Assembly (NCBI GenBank): GCA_023055355.1
Contig: JALJCS010000004.1
Coordinates: 21,643,744-21,707,743 of the forward strand
DNA: 64,000 nt
Source: Agelaius tricolor
Taxonomy: Eukaryota; Chordata; Aves; Passeriformes; Icteridae
Reading direction: 5' to 3'
Part shown: one piece after another, positions 23,915-35,074 of the stretch
Layout of the letters: each line of letters starts with the position of its first letter
Position numbering within the stretch: position 1 is the first letter of the stretch
Translations under genes and position numbers: made by a program
Notes under the pieces: model-generated
Databases searched by the model: none
Seen by the model: the letters and a program-made list of their open reading frames with translations, nothing else
Told to the model about the DNA's origin: nothing

Positions 23915-24436
23915 TGAATTACCCCTGGTAGGCAGTTAAGTACCACACGGCTGTTTTCTCACTTTGCACCCTCCCCCAGTGGAATGGGGGAGGAGCAAAG
24001 GAAGTGCATTGGCAAAAAACCTTTCAGATCCAGCTAAAAATTGTTCAGTAAGTGAAGGAGTGGAAGAAGAAAGGAATACACTGAAGCAAAACAAGTGCTG
24101 CAAAACCACTCACCACCTCTCACAGGTAGATTGTAGAAAAATACGGCCAATGTCTCGAAACCCTCTCCTCTTTATTTCATTGCTGCCTGTGGTGTGACAT
24201 GGTGTGGACTATCTTCTTGGTAAACCAGCTCATCTGCCTTATGTCCCATGTCAACATCCTGCCCACCCTCAGTCCCCTCACTGGGGTGGCAGAGGGAGAA
24301 ACAGAGAAGCCTTGGATGCTGGGAAAATACTGCTCGCCAATACAGCTATGCTATCAGTATTGTATTGGCCACAAATCTAGAACACAGCACTGTGCAAGCT
24401 GTTACAAGACCATTAACTATATCCCAACCAGACTCA
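23915..24436 (-). mobile_element. Antisense LTR, diverged
   Basis: Starts TGAATTACCCCTGGTAGG with 'cagttaagtaccacacggct', includes 'cccccagtggaatgggggag' and reverse-strand poly(A)-like 'ctctttatttc' near 24168. It ends 'cagcactgtgcaagctgtta', 'attaactatatcccaaccag'. These landmarks correspond to the reverse complement of the LTR superfamily seen at 12869 and 19145. No target duplication found, and the middle is quite diverged. Confidence 0.55.
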
Positions 24437-26377
24437 GTAGTCTTGGGTTTTTTTGTATTATCTCCACTGCAAATTTCCTTGACTGATTTTCCATAGCTGA
24501 AAAGGGAGACACCAACATGTGTTCTCTGACTATAAGGGGATTGCAGTACAAACTGCTTTGGTTCCCCTAGAAATATGGCACAAGTCCTGCAGTAGCCACA
24601 AGACCAAGGCCATGAACAGTAAAACCCATATCATACTCAGAGCTACTTACAGTTCCACAGAGGGTGAGGGATTGGAGTGCAGTGAATAAACCCACAGCTG
24701 GTCCCAATCGGCTCAAAAAAAATTAAACTGAAATGTGCTTTCTGCTGATAACAGCACCTCCAGATTCAGAAAACACCATGTCATTCCCTGGAGGAGGTAG
24801 GCCCTGACATAAAGCAGACATTGCTGAACAGTCAGTCTCTAACAGGCAGTAAGAACATCTCTTTTCTGTTTAACATAGTATCTTTTATGAGATCACCCCA
24901 AGCTGCCAACGTCTGCACACTTTATCAGTGTCATCCCCACGGCTGTTTTCAAACAAGACAAAACCCAGAGGAGAGCATAGTTGCTGACTGGAGGTCCTAC
25001 ACAAGCATGGGTGGAAACATGTTTAAATATGATAACTGTTTCCCATGAGGAAAGCATCCTTGCAAGAAGGGCCCCAGTAACCTGGACCATTGAGGTGTTT
25101 TGTAAGGGCATTCAAGGTTACAAAATTTTGTGCCAAAGTACTAGCTGTATCCTCACTGTACTGTTGGTCTAATTTTGTTTTCTTTTATATATTTGGTATG
25201 AATTTGCATTTTTTTAGTGAGACATGATCATTTAGGGAGTTTTTGGAATGAAAGCTGAAATTACATATAATGAGGTGGCACTAATAAATGAAAGATGACC
25301 CATCACTGAAGCAAGGCAATGCGAGAGTATTCAGGCTCTAGAAATATGTGCTCAAGTAACAAATAATAATACTAATAATAATTACAGTTCAAGAACTTTT
25401 GTCTACATTCATCTTAAGTTTTATTTATGTGTCTGTGTGAGTTAATAGGACATAAATCAGTAAGAGTGGCATAATTCTGTCTTCAAATGATTGAATTTGT
25501 GTATATATATTCTGCTGAAAGAGACAGAGACAACAAACTTTAAAAAAAATGAGCTGGCTTAAATATTGCTTTCAAATTCACTCAAATAATGCCTAGGCAT
25601 TCATTATTTTATTTGTGACTGACAGGTAGGTGCTTGTAGACAGTTTTGGATTTGGTTTCTCTTCTTAATCAATGAAAAATCATGTTAAAGGCAGAATAAA
25701 GAGGATAATTTCAGTATTTCCATTGATCAAAAAAGCTAACACCCGCTGATAAGAGAAAAAAATGGGAGTCTGATTTCTTAAGTACATCTAAATGAACACA
25801 AATCACTTAAGATTGGGCCATCAAACACCTTATCAAGTTTCCATACTTTATACTTTTGAACACTAATTCTTGTTAGTATGATACAAGACAGGTTTTCCAA
25901 AACTGACCAGTAGGCTATACTAAGGTTTTTCTATTTTGCAAAACAAATTGCTAACATCAACTATTCAAAATGTACAAGTCACTTCATAGTTTCAAAATTA
26001 TAGTAGGATTTGTGACTTCAAAATGACAGATTTATAAACATAAATTCTCCCAATTTCAAACATGACAAAATGGTTAAGTGCTTTGGTTAACTCTAGGAAA
26101 CGCTTAGTTTTTCTTAAATCAAAGCCTAATACTATAATATCTGATATAATACCTAATATCTGATCTTGGTTTTGTTTTTCTTGCAGATGTTTCAATCTGA
26201 TAAGGAAAGGCAGTTAGTGCCTAACCTTCTGTTCAATTACGATGCTTATCCCCAGTTACCTTTTCCTATTTATGCTAAAAACCAAAATCCTAATAATAGT
26301 TTTTGAAACATTATTATATTCCTAAGAGCCAAAGTGAGGTCTATTTGTTTACTTTGCTCCTTTTTGTTTGAGAGCAC
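24437..26377. other. Unidentified DNA
   Basis: 24500-25170 is less AT-rich and holds several ORFs of 63-75 codons on both strands with no recognisable product. The rest is AT-rich, with short AAT runs near 25363-25385. A splice-acceptor-like site at 26186 is treated under findings. Confidence 0.4.
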
Positions 26378-26424
26378 GTGTACATGCTCCATAATTGTGA
26401 AACACAATTATGCAGCATGTACAC
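26378..26424. repeat. 22-bp-arm hairpin, 3-nt loop
   Basis: Arms 26378-26399 and 26403-26424 (core TGCTCCATAATTGTG and CACAATTATGCAGCA) are complementary with one mismatch around an AAA loop. Confidence 0.9.
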
Positions 26425-26500
26425 AGCTACTGAAAGAAAGATCATTAGCCTGGGGTTGAAACACAGCTACTGAAAGAAAGATCATCAGCCTGGGGTTGAA
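26421..26500. repeat. 40-bp tandem duplication
   Basis: Units 26421-26460 and 26461-26500 each start ACACAGCTACTGAAAGAAAG and differ at one base (T/C at 26446/26486). The first unit overlaps the last 4 bp of the adjoining hairpin. Confidence 0.95.
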
Positions 26501-29500
26501 ATGGTCTAAAAACTCCAAGTTAGCAACGTGTCTTGTATATTCACCTTCATTGGCATATATTAAAAGCTACACATACAAAACAAATTCCCCTTTGTGGAGA
26601 ATGAACTATGTAAATGCAATTTATATCTTAAATTTGGAGTTGAAAATTTAATACATTCAAACATAAAAAGGTTTTCATGCACTGAATATTCCTGAGGTGG
26701 TTTAAAATGCTTAAAATAAATATTGAGCAGATGACAGAAAAACTTGTCCTCCATATCACAAAAGCTGTTTTAAAACAATAATTTAAGTGCCTAATGAATA
26801 TTGACTACTCTGGGATTCTAAATTATTAATTGTGCAATCTATATCAGTGGCAGGCATTGGTGGAAATAGAATGCAAATGGGCAGGCAAAGATATGTTATA
26901 AATTTTGCGGTATTAAGAAGTAGTTGCCATGAAACAAAAGAAATTGATACAAAAGAGAGTTTGTTCTGGATCTTCAGTTCCCAACTTTCCTGAAGGCTAA
27001 GGTTGTGTAATTTGCTCAAAAAACCTTTTGTTTGAAAGGATTGTGTCAGTCGTACATGGTTAAATGCTTGTTCTCCAAGAGACAAACATACTGTGAGGTT
27101 GCCACACTGTAGCTGTTTGGGATTGTGCCTTTCTTTTGACCATTAGCTGTTCCAGCTTCCAAGCTGACCCATACCAATTTGTTTTCTAGATAAATGAGGC
27201 AGAGAGAAGGAAAAAAGCTCATATCCCTGTAATTACAAGTCCTCTATGATTTTCTGAAGTGCACTTTAGTGTATCTCAGGGATTATAACATGCTCTTATA
27301 CAATTGTTCATCTTGCCTTACTTTGACCACTACTCCTTATCCTCAGTAATGGATTAGTTTTCATCTAGACTATAATCAAAACCCTCATGTTATTTTTCTG
27401 AGCACTGTACTTACTAAAAATTGTGGTTTGCAACTTCAGCTTAATGCAAAGCTAGTAGCTGTATGATGTTTAACCTTATTATGTGTCCATCCAACTGAAT
27501 GTGAGTGAGGAAACATGAGATCCAGGCATAATGAAATTTAACCAAGCTACTGGTGGGGTGACTTTTGTAACCTGATGATGATGCTTTCCAGGCTGAGGGT
27601 GCTGGGTCTGCTCATAAAGGAAATTAATTTATTTGAACCAAGGGTTCTGCCATGACCACTGAAAAGATTAAATATAAGAGCTAGAGTGTGGATAGAAGGT
27701 CTGTTAGGTGTTTGACCATCTGGCATTAGCATGTAATGATGTCAGGGCCTGAAGAGAAGAAAACAATGCTTTGGAAACTCCTTCTGACCTGAAGGAGTGG
27801 TCCCGAGGGACATGGTGTATCAGCATCAGTTTGTCTGTATTTATGTACATAACTGGTGTTTCAAGCCAGGCTGAGTGTGGCATGCACTACCAAAAGCTAA
27901 GAGCCAAGAGAATTCTCACACTCTCAAGGTATTGATTATTGATTAGTATTGATTGGCCTGACAGTCAAGCTACTATTAAAAATAGAAAGGTGTTGAAGGC
28001 AATCAGTGGTTTTTAAGTAAATACTGTAGTAATTACCTATATACAGTATGTTCACCCAAGTGTATTAATTTAAAAGAATTAATCTAATATTTTTATTGCA
28101 CATTCTAACCACAGAAGGCGCATGTGATCTGAAGGTGCAATCATTCATAAACTCTTAATCTCTCTTATTTAGAATGGAAGACAAAAATTACCTGCAGAGG
28201 TAATTGTTGTACATTGGCAGCATGTTCTTATTTTCATGCAGTCTTGCCAGGAGGCATAATGTTCCTGTTCCCATATTATTAGATTTGTTTCATATTTCTT
28301 GTAAACATAGAAGTTATATAAGTAAACTGCAACTACTTAATAGCTCTTTGGGCTTCTAACACATTTAAGTCAAATCCTGGATTTTATGTAATCTGTGAAA
28401 AAGGAAGAGAAGAAAAGTATTTTCTTTTAAAATGTTTAAAATTTTTAGCCGAAGGCTGTTCCTCATGGCTCACTGAAATAATTTAAGGCTTACTAAATTA
28501 CTCTTCCGGTAAAACTAAAGCAGAACTTTGTGATTACTCATATTGAGTTTGGATAGGAGCTATAGTAGCTATTGAAAGAGCCTTTTAGTGCTCCAGCAGT
28601 GAATTAATTAATTGATTAATTAATTAATTATTTTGGAATAGGGAATTTGCATCTTGCTGAAGTTTTTTTCTGAATCACTGTTGGCTATCTTTTAAGTGGG
28701 ATTCTTGTTGTATAGGCCACAGTATTTAGGAAAGTTCTGAAAATTCTAGCAAAGGGCATTTTCAAAGACTTTGTAAGTTTACTAACTCTCAATATTTTTA
28801 ACTACTATTATGTTATGGTAACCATGTACTTCTTCTGTACAATCTGTAGCAGGACTGTAATACAGGAAAAATGAGGGAAATTAATTCTAGCAAAGCAGTT
28901 TTGTATGCAGCCTACCTTATTTCACTGGTGCAAAAATAAATGGTAATGATACAATGGCAACCAAGTGCAGTGAAACCCAACTCAAGAAATGTTACCAGCT
29001 GGCTCTTGAAAGAGTTTCTAGGGTATACATTTCTCCATGTTTTCTCTTTCTGTCTCTGACCTCAAAGCCAATTTTTACAAAGGAGGTTATGTGGTGTAGC
29101 TCAGCAACCTTTGGCAGCTCAGACCCTTTCTTCTCCAAAGAGCCTGGGAAGGCTTTTGCTGATAATCAAGAAGACTCTGGTATCCCCTTGTGGCTCTTTC
29201 AGTTAACCATGGGAATAACTGATAGTGGCTTTAAAGATGCCTAGGACTGAGCCTTTTAAGATAATGACTATGAGGAGATGCCACATGATTCTGTTATAAA
29301 AATGATCCAGAGTGACACTACAGAAGGTATCAAATGGAGAGAAAGCTGGAGTATTAGTTGTCCTCAGTGATGACCTCTAATCCTGCTGGGCTATTTCTTC
29401 TGAGGTGAGACAAGGGAGGGCAGAGATCACACATGTCTGTGGCAAACAGGGTCATCATCAGGAGCTCTTGGTGACAGGACAGCAGGATGCAGTGGGGGAT

Positions 29501-29639
29501 ACCAAAGAGCAAGACCTCATCTCTGAGTTACAGCCTGTCATGGGAGATGAGGAAACTGAGGGTAGGATGGAGGATGAGCACAGTCACAGCAACTAAGTGG
29601 AGACTGGGAGACTATTCAAGGGTGAGAGCCCATTCTTTG
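26501..29639. other. AT-rich unique DNA
   Basis: No recognised gene. A 96-codon ORF at 28954-29244 has no motif I know. An (ATTA)n tract is listed separately. 29400-29640 is purine-rich and may belong to the LTR-like region that follows. Confidence 0.45.
28602..28630. repeat. (ATTA)n microsatellite
   Basis: About seven ATTA units, one carrying a G interruption. Confidence 0.9.
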
Positions 29640-30200
29640 CCCCAGGGAGGGGGGCATGCTCACAGAAGGAGTGTGTGAAGGGAGAAAGAAGGGGTTGTCA
29701 TCATGTTTCTCTTAACTATTACAAATCTGACAATTTTCCTTGTGCAAGAAGGAAACAGATTCTTTCACAGAATGGAACCACTAAGAATTAAGAGTGTGGA
29801 AGATCAGATAGCTACAGAAGAGCTGAGCTGGGTAGTGCTGCAGACCTCCTGGCCCTGGCACAGTGGAAGCCATGGGAGAGATAAGCTCAAGGCAAGAACA
29901 AGAAATGAAGATGTCATGTCTGGTCACTCTGACTGCTCTGAGAAGAGAAGATATAAGTAGGACAGTGATGGCACAAAAGAATGTAACCAATCTTTATGAT
30001 AACCATAAAGATTATGTTGCTAAGGGAACAGGGGCAAAGGGATCCAAGTGGAAAATTTTGTATGTAAGTTAGAGAACTATAAATACTGGTGATTAGTGTA
30101 ATAAAGTGATTTTGCTTGCATAATGGTCCATGTCCTTCAATCCCTGCAGAGGTGCGAGAAAAATTCTGATGTGTCAGTTCTGCCACAGACCACATATTTC
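29640..30200 (+). mobile_element. Candidate LTR with promoter-like layout
   Basis: A CCAAT box (29987-29991) precedes TATAAATA (30078-30085), which is followed 15 bp later by AATAAA (30100-30105) and 'gtgattttgcttgcataatg'. Tight TATA-to-AATAAA packing is typical of a short retroviral R region. The termini and family are not determined. Overlapping ORFs of 69-93 codons on both strands are not credible genes. Confidence 0.4.
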
Positions 30201-32776
30201 TTGCCCAAAAACCTGACAGAAAATCTAGTACTATTCTAGTGAACTATCCTAACCACTGCTCTGTGGCATGAGTGACCTAGTAAGTTTGCTGTGCCCAGCA
30301 GAGAGTGGCCTGCTGCTAGGTTAAAGTGGCTCCTGTGAAGCAGCTGAAAAATGAGGCCATGCAGTACCTCACTGGACCATATCTATGTAACTTATATTCT
30401 TCCTCTCATCCCTAGTCTTCACAAGGACCCTTGACCCTCTTTGCCTATAGAGAGCAGCCAGCCTTGTTCATCCTTACCTTCACTCATAGGACATGCCTAT
30501 GGTGTCCTGGCAAATCACCCTTAGTGTAGGGACTGTTGGGCCTGTCAGGATTACAGTTCATGGCCTAAAAAAAGAAAAAAAAAGAAAAAACCCTCAGAAC
30601 TTCAGAAATCAGAAATCCAAAGTTGCAGCACTATATTTCAGCTATAATTAACTATATATAATTTTGACATTGACTGTTCCCAGGTATTTTTTGTATAAAA
30701 GATTGATTTGGAAGATGACAAATACAACTTCTCTCCTTTAGCTGCAGGATTTGTAATTTAATTACAAAATTCTCATGTCATTACTATTAGTGTGTCTGTC
30801 AGAATTAAAAATTATTATTGTCTTTTACATAGTATGTTAATTTTTCCTGCTATATAATAAGAGCTCTCTTTTGCTCTTACAAATTCAACACAAAATTCCC
30901 AGCCAGCTTGATTTTAATTTCTTTTAGCTATAAGATATTACCCCAAATATATTACAGATATATTACCTGTAAGAGAGATGAAAATTTGAAAGTTAATACA
31001 GTGGTCTCTCAGCATAAATGATTATTAGAAATTAATTAGAGTTTACCTGAAGTAGAAAAGCCATATATTTATTGCTGACAGTGTTTAGCAATTACATCTT
31101 GGTTATTTACAACAACAACAACCCCCTTTTTCTGCCTTGGGACATGACATTGTGCTTCAGAGTGTCTAACAGTGTTGTGGTATAGCTTTGGAATAAAAAA
31201 TTAAGAATTTTTCTGTCATATCAATAATCACTTACCCACAGGGAGAGCTTGATAGCAGCAGGGTAGACAGAATCCATAATGCAGCTAAATAATTTTATCA
31301 TTATTCCCACAATTGTTTACATGTAAGGAAGTTACACAGGACTGTGAATGACAGAAAAGGAGAGTTTCTCCCCATGGATAGGATCTGCTCTAGCCATGGC
31401 AAAACCCACAGGACCCTGCCTGATGCTGCACAAACGTGGGGTGCCCAGCACCCAAGGGGATGTAAGGTGCTTCTCACTACCTATAATCCTCTTCTTATTC
31501 TGTTTTATTAAAGTAGATGCATTATTATGTTGGGTTTTTCTCACTGAGATTCAGAAATATCCCTTCACTGACTCACTCTCACCTCACTCCACTTTCCACC
31601 CCTGTGCAGGACAACTCCTTGAGTAGCCAGCCAATATCTCTAGAGAAGATGGCTTGCTACTTCTAAAAGGTATATTTGTCATTAGAACTTCAAGTAAGAC
31701 TGCCTCAGTTTTTCCCATTAGACAGCCACCCACAAGTTCAGCTCCTGACAGGCTGTACCAGATCCAGAAGGCATACAGAGAGGAACAGATCTACATCCCA
31801 TAACAGAGTGTTTCATCTAGCCACTTCTTTTGCACATAAACATTTTTGAGTGCAACAAATCACCTTGCTCTCAAAGTTGCCAGATGTGCTATATCCTCAC
31901 TGTGTTGGATGCTTCAAAAGAGGGTAGAAATTTCCCAAATAGGGGTGTCTGATATTTTTGAGGGCAGTGATATTTTGGGAGCAGTCTTTGGCTCAGTAAA
32001 TCTGTATGCACTCAAATGCATGCAGAAATAGATCTTCAAGTTTAGTAGTACGTTTAAATACTGAGTATTATAAATATTTAAAAGAGCACATCTTCAGAAA
32101 AAGGGAACCAAAATGATTTTTTTTCTTCTACATTTTCACGGGCTCTCTTGCTTTCCTGGCTTTCATTTAAGTAATTTATTTGGACGGTGCCAGGGTATGG
32201 TGGAAAACAGCTCGCCAGCGATTTCTAGTTTGGGCACTTCAGATGGCCAAGTACTGGCCTTCTGAACTGAGCTATGTTGCTCTGAAATACTTGCGTGACC
32301 ACATGAACAATGCTTTTCTTTAGAAGCTTAGCGTTTATGTACACAAGAAATTATGAGATTCCCACCCCAAAAAAAAAAAGTGGTGAAAAAAAGCTTGCCT
32401 TGCATAGCATCTGTTGTGGTGCTATTTTGAAGCTAGAAGCCAGAAAGCAGTTTATAGTTATTGTTATTTTCAGATTGTTCTTCAGCTGGCATGATTTGGG
32501 CATTATAGGATGGGAGAAAGGCATCAAAACAAAGCTAAATATGGGTGTGTTTACTCTGTCTTCAAAAAAAAGAAAGATTTCCTGTAAGGTGTCTTTTTGT
32601 CAGGTCCTCAGGACCACAGCAAACGAGTAAACTAAGAACACATCAGTCTTGCTGACACAACTTCCAAGATTCGTGCTTGAGCTGGGAATCCACTTTAGTT
32701 TGAAATTTGAAGGCACAGATAACCAGCTATCTTACAGTATATGATTTGCTAATTTTACAGGAACCCAAATCTGCCA
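30201..32776. other. Unique DNA, no gene recognised
   Basis: Mostly AT-rich, with an A-rich tract near 30568-30590 and (CAA)n near 31110. 31340-31625 and 32170-32290 are less AT-rich but not identifiable. Confidence 0.45.
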
Positions 32777-33660
32777 ATAAATACAATAGAATATTTATGT
32801 TGGAAGAGACCTACAGCTATCATCTAGTCCCCTTGCCTGACCACTTCAGGGCTGACTAACAGTTAAAACACATTTTATAAGGACATTGCCCAAATGTCTC
32901 CTAAATATTGAGTTTTGGGGCATCAACCATCTCTTTATGAGCCTGTTTCAATGTTTGCCTACCTTCTTGGTAAATAAACATTTTCTAATGTCCAGATTAA
33001 CTATTCTGAACCTGAACCTATGCTGACATGGCTTCCCATGCATCTTGTCACCAGATCCCAGGCAGAAGAAGTCAGCATCTCCCTCTCCACATCCCCTTGT
33101 TAGGAAGCCATACAAATCAATGAGGCCATCCCTCAGCCTCCTTCTCTCCAAACCCAGAACCCTCAGCTGCTCCTCACAGGACATGCCTTCCAGCCTTTTT
33201 CTTGGCTGGCTGGTGATGCTGTGTCTGCTGCACCCCGGGATGGGGTTTGCCCTCCTGGCTGCCCGGGCACACACTGCTGGCTCACCCTGAGCTGCTGCCC
33301 ACCAGCACCCCCAGATCCCTTTGGCAGGGCTGCTCTACACACACTCCTCTCCCAGCTTATACTGCTCAAACACACTCCTCTCCCAGCTTCTACTGGTGCC
33401 CGGGTCTCCATCCCAGGGGCAGAATCTGGATTTGTTCTCGTTTAATTTCATGCCACTGATAATTACCCAGTGCTCCAATCTATTTCAGATCCCTCTCTGA
33501 AAGTCATGCTAGGTTCTTCAGCCTGTTGGTCCCAGGGAGGCCACATATTGCCATCAACAGAGGATCTGGTCTGCAAACAGGTATTTCCATTCCATACCAA
33601 AAGGCACCTCCAATACCATACCTTCCTGTTGTTCCTTCTTGCATTGGTCTTAGTGCAGGT
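32777..33660 (-). mobile_element. CR1 LINE, 3' portion
   Basis: Reverse complement of CR1 from its 3' end ('tatgttggaagagaccta') through 'tcagcctccttctctccaaa', 'ctcctcacaggacatgcctt', 'ctcctggctgcccgggcaca' and 'agcacccccagatccc' to decayed ORF2 sequence by about 33650. A 31-bp tandem duplication is embedded at 33339-33400. ORFs on both strands (up to 108 codons) are relics or shadows. Confidence 0.85.
33339..33400. repeat. 31-bp tandem duplication inside CR1
   Basis: 'acacactcctctcccagctt' occurs twice in tandem, each followed by a TACTG block, with minor differences. It arose after the CR1 inserted. Confidence 0.8.
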
Positions 33661-33677
33661 CATGTTATATATCTTTA

Positions 33678-34700
33678 ATAATCACAGTATCACAGCATAG
33701 CTGGGGGGCTGTCAGGCAGCTCAGCAGACTGTGCAGCCTAATGCCCTGCTGAAAGAGGGGAGCTGGACTGCTAGAGCAGATTGCCCAACACTTCTGTCCA
33801 GTTGAGATTTGAATGAAGCCAGGGATGCAAATGCTACAATATTTCTCAAAACCTCTTCCAGTGTTGATCACCCTTACTGAAAAAAAGAAAAAAGGCAGCA
33901 TTTTCTTTTGCTCAAAAGAAACTTTTTGTATTTAAATATATGCCCATTGTCCTTTTGCTGTGTCCCACTGAGAAGACTGCTCCCTAATCTTGCTCCTCCC
34001 TCGCGCATTGAGCTAGTCATTTTGCTTTAGAAGGTTATCAGGCTGGTCACACATGGTTCCCCTTCACAAATGGTGAACTGACTACTTCAAGCAGTCATGC
34101 TGACTACTCCAAGTCAGCTTCTTGTCCTTCATATACACAGAAATTACTTCCAGCATTATGTTCTCCATCATGTTTCCAAGGACTGAGGTGAGGCTGAGAG
34201 TCCTCTAGTGTGCTTGGTCCTCCATTTTGCCCTTTTTGAAGACAGGAATGACACTTTCTCTTTTCCAGTCCCCAACAATCTCTCCCACTTGCCACATCCT
34301 CTAAAAGGGAACGGAGAGTGGTCTCACAATGACATCTGCCAGCTCTCACCAGACTTGTGGGTGCAACCCACCAGGCCTCATGGATTTGCATGTGTCTGCT
34401 CTGTTCAAACACCCCCTAAGATGATCCTCTGCAATATTGGAAGTCTTCCTCACTTCCAATATTCCCACAGGTCTCCAGTCCTGGCATTCCTGAAGGAAGC
34501 CTTAGTTCCAAAGCCAAGGAAAAGGTGGATTTTGGCTTTCCTAATTTCATTCCTGCACATTTGGGCAGTGTCTTGATTCTCTTGAATTCTTCCCTTATGT
34601 CCAAGTTCTGTTAATGAGTTCCTCGTTCATCTTTGTAGGTATCCTGCCATCTGTGCTTTAATTCCTGTCTATTCTTGAGGTCCTTGGGCATCAGCCAATA
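33678..34700 (-). mobile_element. CR1 LINE of a second subfamily, internal deletion
   Basis: Starts at its 3' end with 'aatcacagtatcacag', only about 20 bp from the previous CR1. It then shows 'gatttgaatgaagccaggga', 'tgcccattgtccttttgc' and 'tcccactgagaagac'. Near 34040 it jumps to a distant part of CR1 ('tatcaggctggtcacaca', 'ttgaagacaggaatgacact', 'caatgacatctgccagctct', 'gggtgcaacccaccaggcct'), so much of ORF2 is deleted. The 5' end near 34700 is approximate. Confidence 0.75.
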
Positions 34701-35074
34701 TAGCTGTTGTAGTTACCTTGCATACTGTTAGTCTTTGTTGCAGGCATTAGGGTTTTTTCATTTTAAATAAAGGAAAAAAGAGAAAATGATCATGGCATTT
34801 GAACACCAACAAAATTATTATCCATATCACTATTAAAACAGAAAAAAAAAAGTCTGTATTTCAGGGTTTTTTTCTTTTTCTTTTTTTTTTTTTTACTTGA
34901 TGCAGTCTAGATTGTTCTTGGCTAAACTTTTTTACATATTTTTAAAAATTTAAAGATTGTAACGTTTCACCTTTTAAGTTTGTGCAGTATTTTGAGCCTT
35001 GTAAAGTTGCCATTTACTAGTAAAATATATTAATCAAGCAGTAAATAAATAAAAAGTTTTCTTCTTGAGTCCAG
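34701..35074. other. AT-rich spacer with A and T runs
   Basis: Low-complexity A-run near 34842 and T-rich run near 34866-34893. No gene. Confidence 0.6.

Noticed and set aside
26378..26424. Hairpin as a microRNA precursor
   Set aside because: A 22-bp stem with a 3-nt loop is too short and its loop too tight for a typical animal pre-miRNA.
28954..29244. 96-codon + strand ORF
   Set aside because: No motif, no splice context and no conservation evidence visible from sequence alone.
33045..33411. Overlapping ORFs of 70-108 codons near 33 kb
   Set aside because: They are antisense or sense relics of CR1 ORF2 and its 3' UTR.
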